Assembly: GCA_964036045.1 (NCBI GenBank)
Contig: OZ038383.1
Location: forward strand, 89,747,514 to 89,811,513
Source of the DNA: Eutreptiella sp. 'Long Island Sound 2002'
Lineage: Eukaryota > Euglenozoa > Euglenophyceae > Eutreptiales > Eutreptiaceae
Length of the DNA stretch: 64,000 nucleotides
Direction of reading: 5' to 3'
The notes beneath the pieces were generated by a model that saw only the letters and a program-made list of their open reading frames with translations, made no database searches and had not been told where the DNA came from. Each line of letters opens with the position of its first letter. Within the stretch, counting starts at the first letter, position 1. Position numbers and translations under genes: made by a program. Positions 55,562 to 64,000 of this stretch are shown piece after piece.

Positions 55562-57210
55562 GCGGGTTGCAGAGGAGAGTGACGAGGACCATTTAATTCT
55601 GCAACAAAACGTTGCACCAGATACTGATGTGTCACTACAAGACTTGGAGGATGCCCCCATGTTGGTTGGACGTAGAAATGCTATAAACCCATGGAATGAA
55701 CACTTCAACGGCTCAATTGGGGTCAAGCATTGTAACCTTCGATGCTAGCTACGTTGACATGGGTGGTGCTCCTACCAATCAAGCAATGTGCGACTACATC
55801 AATTCTCACAATCGGCGTGTTCTGCCTTAGCAAGTGTGTGTCGCGGCGGGCATGAGGGCCTGGCTTATTCGAGATGTCTCAATGGACTCAACACTTGTTC
55901 TGATCAAAAGCTGGTCTAATGATGTCATTGTGGTAAGCCCGGTGGGGCGCGCAAGGGAGTACCCCATCGGCCGTTTCCAGCAAATTATTCCGGTGTACGG
56001 CCCGTCCGTGCAAGTCAAGATAATCCGATTTCGTATGCTTGCTGGATACTCATGTACTGTGCACGGTACACACGGCGGTTGTTACGACCGCGTATGGGTG
56101 GACATGGCAGCATTTTTTGCCGCAGCACACACATATGTTGCTTTATCACGCGCGCGTTCACTTCAAGGCCTATTCATTGTTGCCACACGGCAATTCCTCT
56201 GTGAAGCCGGTCATTCAAGATGTGACATTGGCCGTAATAATGCAGCATGCTCTGACTTTAAGGGTTATCTGTACTCTCGGATATGCCCTACCCGTACTAC
56301 TCACCTTGCAGCACTCAACTGTTGGAGTTCATTTCGTGTTAGTCACGAACATCTCCATTGAAAACAAGACCTTGGTCATCCACGATCCTAAAGATCACTC
56401 GTCTACATGTGGCGCATGGTTCCGGGCAATTATGAGTAAAAAGGGATGGCCCTTTACATGGCATCATTATAGAACTCAACGAGATCGCGATACATGTGGC
56501 TCCCGTGTCATCATGCTCGCCATGCAATGGTGTCATACAGATCGACTCACGGGGCAACTCCCACGGTGGTTCTTGATATATTGTGCAAGTGTTCTGCGGC
56601 TTTTAGCTGACGATACAAGCAACTTCCATTCTATAGTGAATACGTTTCAAGATTGAGTCAACATGCTCCGCAATATTTAATATGTGGCATTTCCGTATTG
56701 GTCGTATATTGAGAGACAATTGCGTGGAGACAAGATGTCCTTGGACATTGATGATCTAAACAAGGATGGAACGGAGCAAATCTGCAAACAAGGACGACCT
56801 GCTGGTACTTTCCGGCAACCATCACAAGGTTTCAAACTATTGGACGGGTGTAATAACCCACGAGTGTTTGCTACCCATGACTTAGCTCAAATGTCAATTG
56901 TGCTATCGCAGACATTGTGTGCCACACACAAGCTATCAACTTAAGGAACCAAAGCCAAGTTTCAAAAACACATCCTACAAAAGCAAAAACACATTCAACC
57001 TGCATCAGCTGCACCATCGCCTACACAATCACACGCACGAGTACGACCTGTACCGTCATCCATCAATGATTTCCCCCATTTGCAGGCAGGAATTCATCAC
57101 TTTGGAGAGGATTTTGGGCCACAAGAAAGAAGCGATACCACGGATGAAAAGGTGCACTTATTGGAGTGTGCATGGTTGTCTTGCGTAGCAGTACAATGCT
57201 TACTAGGGGT
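55561..57210 (+). pseudogene. Inverted segment: helicase C-terminus plus Ulp1-like protease
   Basis: Plus-strand coding inside a minus-strand Helitron. Order: A-P-M-L-V-G-R-R-N-A-I-N-P-W-N (about 55655), a frameshift, then G-M-R-A-W-L-I-R-D (about 55850), V-H-G-T-H-G-G-C-Y-D-R-V-W-V-D and H-T-Y-V-A-L-S-R-A-R-S-L-Q-G-L (56055-56172). These are superfamily 1B helicase motifs V and VI. Next, V-H-F-V-L-V (56328), V-I-H-D-P-K-D (56374) and R-T-Q-R-D-R-D-T-C-G-S (56470-56505) give the H, D, Q, C residues of an Ulp1-like C48 protease. TAG 55828 and TAA 56942 are in frame. The coding runs on to about 57210. Confidence 0.75.
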
Positions 57211-58250
57211 CGCATTACGTCTGTCAGCACAAACGAAGCGAAATGGTTTCGAAAGAATGCAGTGTCAGAAATATCCAAATCAACAGAGGGGGGTTGCAAT
57301 GGATCACCTACGAGGAGCACTATAATGCCACCAAAAGGATTACGCTTGTCGCGGCGTACCTTGTGTAGCATATCGTGGAGCGTGTGAAGGAGCTTGTTGG
57401 ATAAGAGGGAGAACTCATCGACAATAATAATATCGGCAGTTCAAGTCATCCGCCACAAGGTTGTGCCTTCTTTTATTTGCCACTCCAAGTCCAAAGATAA
57501 TGAAAAGAGGCTGTGGATTGTGCGTCCTCCAACATTTAGGGCACCTACCCACTAGCACCACAAACTAGCATCCCGAAACCAAGGGCTCGTAACTTGGCAA
57601 TTAGTAGGCGGACATACATAAGGATTGCCGGTTCCCGCGACCCCTGTAAGAACAGCACACAATTGCGGAACACTACTTCCACGTGATGTGCGGCAATGTT
57701 GGGAAATATCCGGACCATTCTCAAGAGTTTGCCGTTGAAAATGTGTAGTAAAAATGTCAAATATACGTTGTTGCGCTTGGTTCAAAGCATTCACAAGTGC
57801 CTCTGCAGCACGTGTGTCGTCGGCATCCATGAATTCCCTTAAGTCCTCTCCCGATGGGGGATCCAGTTTGGCTTCCTCGGCCATTGCCGGTTCATCTTCT
57901 CCAAAGCGGTGCTTTTCAAGCTCATCTAAATCGGACATGTAGGTATTGAAGACGGTGGAGTCTAGGATCTCTTCGGCAATAAGAACTTGTGCAAGAACTC
58001 GCAAACGCTCAACAGAACACCCACGTGCCTAGGCATTGTTTAACGTTTCTCTTGCCCATTCCTCATAACCGCGAAACAATCCTCGATGCATACACTCCCC
58101 CATGTATGTTTTAGAGACATTGTTGGATGAGAGGAGTTTTCGTTCGTGGTCTGCTTTTGTGAAGGGCTGCGACAATAATATCTTTTGCCAAAAATACAAG
58201 TCTGCATCTTCTCCATAGGGGAGGTAAAAGTTCTACCTCGGGATCGCAAT
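57210..58250 (-). pseudogene. PIF1-type Helitron helicase, N-terminal motifs
   Basis: Minus strand. Walker A is L-T-G-V-A-G-T-G-N (about 57655-57630), then a frameshift into R-L-L-I-A-K-L-R-A-L-G-F-G. Walker B is I-I-V-D-E-F-S-L-L (about 57435-57405), followed by G-G-I-I-V-L-L-V-G-D-P-L-Q-P-P (57330-57290) and F-V-L-T-D-V-M-R (about 57232-57210), where the inversion begins. In Walker A the Lys-Ser is disrupted (N-P). Upstream (58000-57760) is an acidic helical linker ending N-Q-A-Q-Q-R-I-F, typical of the pre-helicase region. Confidence 0.8.
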
Positions 58251-58445
58251 TAGCCTTCGCACAATCCACTTTTTTCCCACCTCTTCCGTGAATGTCTTCT
58301 CCAAGTTTTTCTGGTGGTGACGGCAACCAATATGCTCGTTCACCCTCATATGGGCGTACATTGGCCTTAAAACGATCTCCGCTCACTGCATCATCTGATT
58401 TGCTAGAAGGAGAATCATATACAAAGTCCTCTGCTGGATTGCTTG

Positions 58446-59996
58446 CTATAGCATTGGTGCCTCCGGGTTCACGTTGTGTTCAACGATAATAGCGATAGTA
58501 GTCAGGTACTTGATGGGGATTGCAGCAATGGGGCGCTCCAAATATTGGGCATAGCGAGCCAAATGCCAAACATATGTGGACTTATCTTCGTCCGGGAGAT
58601 GCTTTTGACGCTTCAGCCGTCCTAGTTTTGGCCTTGGATCTGTTGGAATCCATACCACCTCTCGGCTACCTTGACATTGATAAATTCCTAAGAGCATCAT
58701 TCCTCTCTCCATGTGTTCCCATGAACGCAGCTTGAGCAGACGCTCCACATCGCTTGCATAAGGAGAGATGGTCATGGGCACTGCTACGACTTTGCTGGCT
58801 TTGTGAGATATTTGGCGAGATATAATTCCAAACCCAAAGATGTTATCCGTTGCATATTATTGTGGCGCTGGTGCCGGACCAACAAACGGCGATTGTGCGA
58901 AACAACACATGCATCTTCGGCTTCATATCTGCGATAAAGCAAGCGGACACCACTGCCATTCAATTCTTCTCTCTCCTGCGGCACGCTAAAGGGATAACCC
59001 AACTTGCACTTGGTGCATACGCACCCACGACCAATATTGAAAAACTTGTGAGGGTAGCATTGATGCACCATGTTGCACTCCTTGTACAGTTCCCCAAGGT
59101 ATGCTATGAACTTTGGATCAAAGCCGTCGCTTTCACGAGGCATTGTTGCACAAATCACATCGTCCGGGATGCTGCTAGCTTCACACCATACCACGTCATG
59201 TTCATGCAGCCGGCCTCGCTCTGGATATTCAAATCCAAAGCAATAATCCCACACCTTACCAAATGGACCATTTTTGCCAATAGCCAAGAACTGCCGCCCG
59301 AAGATCTCTACCCGCTTGGAACGCCACACAAGCCTCTATATCGTGACCATCTTGGATTGGCTTGTTTGGCCCTGTCTTTTTGGGGTATTCTCCAGGCCAC
59401 ACAGCTCCTGCACGGCACCCTTTTTGCACAGCAGCTTGCAAATCGGCTCAGATGTCATTCATGGTCAAGGTGATGAAAAGGTCTGCCTTGCCAAGTTCAC
59501 GACTCATGGCTGTAAGATCTAAACGTCGTGAGGCCCAATACGAACGGGTTCCAACCAATTTGGAAGGTACATAATTTCCATACCGATAATACTGGTTGAG
59601 CTCGGCAGTACCTTTATTGGTCCCCTCGCACTCGAGTTTCTGGTTCATAGATTGTACGCCGTCTTGGTAGCATGCACGCGGGTTTTTGCCTTGACTAGTA
59701 GGCGGAGTTGACGGCGATGTAGACGTTGCTGCACGCTGGGAAGGGAATGGAGGGTGTTGGGTGCTTTGAGTTGCACATTCTGAAGATTGACTTGCTCGGT
59801 TGCATTGACCAACTTGCGGACATTGTGAGGTCGTGTGTGGTTGTTGTGAGGTAAACTTTTTTGGCGCCGGTTTTGGAGCTGTGGAACTCCTCGCACTTCT
59901 CAAATGTGCTGCAGTAATGTCCTCTGCTCGATTCGCACGTTGAGCCTTGAACTTTTGTTGCTTGTACATCCATTGGACCTTCATGTCTTTGCTCAC
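58446..59996 (-). pseudogene. Helitron Rep (HUH endonuclease) domain
   Basis: Minus strand. L-F-I-T-L-T-M-N-D-I (about 59480-59450) is the conserved Helitron-like N-terminal strand, followed by TGA 59448 where Trp is usual. E-R-G-R-L-H-E-H-D-V-V-W (59220-59185) carries the HUH metal-binding pair. Y-L-A-K-Y-L-T-K-P-A (about 58830-58800) has the two candidate nucleophilic tyrosines. The region down to 58446 matches the Rep-helicase linker by position. A frameshift lies near 59320. Confidence 0.8.
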
Positions 59997-59999
59997 TTG

Positions 60000-60690
60000 G
60001 AAAAAGGACCACCACGGGTCACGACACCATCGGCCATCAAAGGCTAGCTACCGACTACGGTAGTAGGCAGCACATCCCATTCCGCAACCTACGGTATATC
60101 CACCAACGCCGCCAGGATACAAATCGGGCAATACACACGGTTCCAATTTGGGGTCATTAAAATGCAAATAAGTGTCATTGGCCAACGATTGAGCGGCCGT
60201 GGTACCGTTTTCACATGCTTCTTGGAAGGGTGTGTGATGGAGGAAGCCCACTTTGTCCGAGTGAGGTGCAAAATCAGGAATGATGTTCCGTGGGGCATCA
60301 CACCCCAAGCAACGTACTCATCTTGTATATGGTACTCCAAGTGTTTCCCGTACTTGTCTTCATAGGAGCGCTGTATCAATGTGCCCATGGTGGTGGCCGC
60401 ATTCTCCAAGTATCGGTACAACGTCTCATAGTGCACCAACAATTGAGAATAAAAAGGGTGAATTTTCTTGAGCAGCAACAACACTTGGTTTATTTCGTGG
60501 GTGCTTTGCTCACTGTCCTTGGGTTTCTGGTAATCACGCAAAATATCCTCTTTCATTGGCATGAAACCATAAAGTGCATTGTAGTGTTGGCTTGGCTTCC
60601 TGCCGTGCCGCCCCTCCCTTGGGAGAATCATGGACTGGGGGCCAGACACTGTGCCACGTCGGCAACCAGCGCGACCGTGTTGTCGCACAG
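60000..60690 (-). pseudogene. Helitron N-terminal region
   Basis: Minus strand. Y-N-A-L-Y-G-F-M, a helical segment (L-L-L-L-K-K-I-H-P-F-Y-S), Y-V-A-W-G-V-M-P-H-G-T, then in another frame L-P-D-L-Y-P-G-G-V-G-G-Y. The order fits the zinc-rich N-terminus before the Rep domain. TAG 60048 falls inside Y-Y-R-S-R-[TAG]-L-A-F-D-G-R-W, and the frame continues directly into the Rep ORF. Confidence 0.55.
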
Positions 60691-60989
60691 CTCTGCCACG
60701 TGGTCCGTTGCCACCAGTAAGTGATGCCGTGGCCCGTGTTCATCGCCGGTACCATACAGACCTTCCAAGGCACTGCACAGCTCGGTGGGCGGCGGAGAGG
60801 CGTCCCCGCCATCCCGGAGCCAGGGAAGTGCACCCGGGACTTGCCCCCCCCCCCCCCCCGACTAGATGGTGGCTTGCACTGTCCGCATGTCCCGCCACAT
60901 AACCGTGGCCATAGGGTCTTGCGAGGGTTGGGGCCTCTCAACCCCCCACTGGAGGGAGACCACGACCACGGGACCATGGCACCACGACC

Positions 60990-61035
60990 AGGGGAGAGGG
61001 GTGTGGTAATATATATTACTACGGCCCTCTCCCCT
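60990..61035. repeat. Hairpin at satellite unit boundary, copy 1
   Basis: GGGGAGAGGG ... CCCTCTCCCC arms (60991 and 61025) around a palindromic GTAATATATATTAC. Equivalent to 62342-62403. Confidence 0.8.
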
Positions 61036-63690
61036 GAAATCTAGCTAACAAGCAACGAGCAACAACAAGCAACAAGCAACAAGCACTTCTCCTTCCGGTT
61101 TGGCCATTGCTCCGCGTCATTGCTCCAGGCTCTACTCTACTCTAGCCATCCTACAGCCTGGGTGGTGGCCATGCGAAATCCAAGATTTGAGCCAAAATCT
61201 CACCGCTGGCGCCCCGGGGCGGGGGCGCCAAGTCGGGAGGTGCCCTCCCAAAACTTCGCATTTTGTGCCCCAAAAGAGCCTTTTTTGGCCCAAAACGGCC
61301 CCGAAACCCACTCAGAACGGCCAAACGAAGGCAAACAGTTGCTACACTTCACGTGCGCCCTATTTGCCCCGTGACCAAGGGCCTTTGTTGCCCTCTAACT
61401 GCACGAAATGTCCGAGAAACGGCCCAAAAATGGCCAAAAGTGGCCTGAATGTGCGCTGTTTGTGTCAAACACGCCCAAAACCAATCTTCGCCACGTGGCT
61501 CAAATCCGAATTCCGAGGGCACCTAGTCCACCCGCAACCCCCCACTTTTTGTGGTTTCCAAGCCTCCGAATCGCCCAACGAGACGCCTAGACCCTTGTAC
61601 CAGTGGTCACTTGGTGGAGGCGGAGGGCAGCACAGCCCGCGCACGGTGGGGGCCAACGGTGGGTCCACCGTGGTCCCCGGGGCGAACAAAATCATTTTTT
61701 TCAAAGTTGTCCCTAGACCATCTCGGATGCTCAAATAAGTGTTTTTAGGCCGTTTTGAGCCCTTGGTAGCACGTTTTGGGCCATGGAAAATCCGAAAATG
61801 CCTTTAAAAGGGGCCGTTTGGGAGCAAAAATGGGTCAAAATTGAGTCGTAAACGCGATTTTGCAAAAACTATCCCGGACCATTTGGGATGCTGAAACTAG
61901 TGTTTTTAGCCCATTTTGAGCCCGGGGTCATGCGTTTTGGACCATGGAAAATGCCGGAATGCCTTGAAAATGGGCCGTCGTGGGACCAAAAATAGGTCAA
62001 AAATGGGTCAAAATGTGTTTTTCCAAAAGTGATCTTGGTCCATTTGCGATGCTCAAACAAGTGTTTTTAGCCCGTTTTGAGCCCGTGGTGACGTGTTTTG
62101 GCTCATGGAAAATGCCCAAATGCCTTGAAAATGGGCCGCTTTGGGAGCAAAATTGGGTGAAAAATGGGTAAAAAACGCCCTTTTCCATAGGTGATTTTGG
62201 ACCATTGGGGGTGCACAAACAAGTGAAAGGAGCCCATTGTGAGCACGTTTTGACTGAGTTTTGCAGCTTTCGCCTCGTGTATGCACCAAGTTGTCCACTT
62301 CGCAAGTACCTTAGAGCCGTACCGTGGAGCCACCTAGAGTTGGGGAGAGGGGTGTAGATTAGAGGATATACATACATACATATATTACTACACCCCTCTC
62401 CCCTTAAATCTAGCTAACAAGCAAGCAACAAGCAAGCAAGCAACAAGCAAGCACTTCTCCTTTCCGTTTTGGCCATTGCTCCGCCTCATCGCTCCAGGCT
62501 CTACTCTACTCTAGCCATCCTAGAGCCTAGGTGGTGGCCTTGCCAAATCCAAGTTTTGAGCCAAAAACTCAGCGGTGGCGCCCCGGGGCGGGGGCGCCAA
62601 GTCGGGAGGTGCCCTCCCAAATCTGCGCATTTTGTGCCCCAAAACAGCCTTTTTTGGCCCAAAATGGCCCCGAAACCCAGTCATAACGGCCAAACGAAAG
62701 GAAACGGTTGATACAATCCACGTGCGGCTTGACTTCACCGTGTCAAAGAGCCCTCTACTGCCCTTCAACTCCATGATATGTCCGAGAAACGGCCCAAAGA
62801 GGCGCCAAAAAGCCCCAAAATCTGCGCCATGTGCACCAACACCCCGAAACCAAGCACGGGCCGTATCTTGGGCTATGTGGCTCAAATCCCGATTCCGAGG
62901 GCGCCTATTCCACCCGCAACCCCCCACTTTTTGTGGTTTCCAAGCCTGAGAATCGCCCAACGAGACGCCTAGACACCCGTAGCAGTGGTCACTTGTTGGA
63001 GCCGGAGGGCAGCCCGGCGTGCACCCGGCGAGGGCCAACGGTGGGTTCACCAGGGTCCCCGGGGCGAAAAAAATGATTTTTTTCAAAGTTGTTGCCAGAC
63101 CACTTGGGATGCTCAAACAGGTGTTTTTAGCCCGTTTTGAGCCTGTGGTGACGCGTTTTGGGCTATGGGAAAATCCCAAAATGCCTTGAAAATGGGCCTG
63201 TTTCCAAACCAAAAATGGGTGAAAAATGGGTCAAAAACGTCTTTTTCCAAAAGTGATCCTGGACCATTTGGGATGCCCAAACAAGTGTTTTTAGCCCATT
63301 TTGAACCCGTGGTGACGTGTTTTGGCCCATGGAAAATCCCAAAATGCCTTGAAAATGGGCCATTTTGGGACCAAAAATGGGTCAAAAATGGGTCAAAAAC
63401 GCGGTTTTCCAAAAGTGATCCTCAACCATTTGGGATGCTCCAACAAGTGTTTTTAGCCTGTTTTGAGCCCCTGGTGACGTGTTTTGGCCCATGGAAAATC
63501 GCAAAATGCCTTGAAAATGGGCCATTTAGGGACGAAAAGTGGGTCAAAAATGGGTCAAAAACGCATTTTTTTCAAAAGTGATCCTAGACCACTGGGGGTG
63601 CACAAACAAGTGATTTGAGCCCATTTTGAGCCCGTTTTGATCGAGTTTAGTCCCTTCCGCTAAGTGTATGCACCAAGTTATACCCTTGGC
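61035..63690 (-). repeat. Satellite array, inverted orientation
   Basis: Two units, about 1.37 kb and 1.3 kb (starts at 61035 and 62404), each opening with AAATCTAGCTAACAAGC and (AACAAGC)n. Reverse-complement identity to the array at 12.3-18.04 kb is clear around 61490-61590 and 62865-62975. Each unit also holds three to four sub-repeats of about 163-166 bp (TTTTGAGCCCGTGGTGACGTG...), e.g. at 61753, 61913, 62076 and 63135, 63301, 63463. ORFs within are repeat echoes. Confidence 0.9.
62342..62403. repeat. Hairpin at satellite unit boundary, copy 2
   Basis: Perfect 16-bp arms GGGGAGAGGGGTGTAG (62342-62357) and CTACACCCCTCTCCCC (62388-62403), with a 30-bp AT-rich loop. Confidence 0.9.
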
Positions 63691-63693
63691 ACG

Positions 63694-63963
<270 letters not shown>

Positions 63964-64000
63964 GCGTTTTCAGGGGGGGGGGGGGGGTCATTTCTGGGGT

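Larger units (their letters stand above)
54534..60700 (-). mobile_element. Helitron-type element (coding part), internally inverted
   Basis: Minus-strand Rep/helicase gene running from about 60690 down to 54534, with a 1.65-kb segment (about 55561-57210) in the opposite orientation. Termini (5' TC, 3' hairpin plus CTRR) were not identified, so borders are those of the coding remains. Several frameshifts and a TGA at a conserved Trp position show decay. Confidence 0.8.

Noticed and set aside
5940-59450. TGA also reassigned (for example to Trp)
   Set aside because: TGA 59448 falls at a usual Trp position, but the few in-frame TGA codons are far rarer than UAR and several frames terminate at TGA; simple TGG-to-TGA decay is adequate.

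Overview
This is a gene-poor, repeat-laden stretch of eukaryotic nuclear DNA made almost entirely of transposable elements in different states of decay. The support is spliceosomal-type junctions, Ty3/gypsy, piggyBac-like, Helitron and other reverse-transcriptase coding remains, kilobase-scale satellite arrays and a long (TA)n tract. I see no bacterial operon, rRNA gene, CRISPR array or convincing host housekeeping gene. In about 30 places TAA or TAG falls inside a frame that stays coding on both sides, often where glutamine is expected, and several such frames end at TGA. If UAR encodes Gln here, the best-known candidates are ulvophycean green algae (Cladophorales, Dasycladales, Trentepohliales). 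That is an inference, because the elements are also damaged by frameshifts.

0-22 kb: a nested pair of related DNA transposons. The outer element (B, 787-21865) is interrupted by an inner element (A, 2487-10033). Both have near-identical termini (TGTAACTRCKAAG...) and both are flanked by CA on each side. Removing A plus one CA restores the reading frame of the B gene it hit. Each element encodes a Fe(II)/2-oxoglutarate dioxygenase-like protein ending in a Cys-rich motif, a coiled-coil protein, and a probable DDE-type transposase with an inserted CxxC. Element A also carries a second, TET/JBP-like dioxygenase domain. Each spacer and subterminus is filled with an element-specific short repeat (ACGCGTACGCGT-like in A, ACGCAAA-like in B). 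A 1.15-kb satellite array (12.3-18.04 kb) with telomere-like CCCTAA tracts sits inside the coiled-coil gene of B.

22-31.7 kb: low-copy sequence with tandem and palindromic repeats, gag-like and coiled-coil fragments, a SUMO-interacting-motif plus PHD-like fragment, and an intron-containing gene (27.98-30.58 kb) with an 8-residue repeat domain. Its introns are about 200 bp long and resemble one another.

31.8-38.05 kb: a piggyBac-like transposase gene, then a degenerate Ty3/gypsy element (zinc knuckles, protease, RT lacking its catalytic segment). 38.05-41.1 kb: C/A-rich DNA with several short tandem arrays. 41.2-41.9 kb: a fragment with an Ulp1-like cysteine-protease motif. 42.9-43.9 kb: a fragment of a different reverse transcriptase. 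46.1-46.9 kb: a small inverted-repeat unit enclosing an ORF. 48-54.5 kb: mostly unrecognised DNA plus a minus-strand zinc-binding ORF.

54.5-60.7 kb: a minus-strand Helitron (HUH Rep, PIF1-type helicase) whose helicase C-terminus and an Ulp1-like protease lie on a 1.65-kb inverted segment. 61-63.7 kb: a second array of the same satellite family in opposite orientation, followed by about 260 bp of (TA)n.
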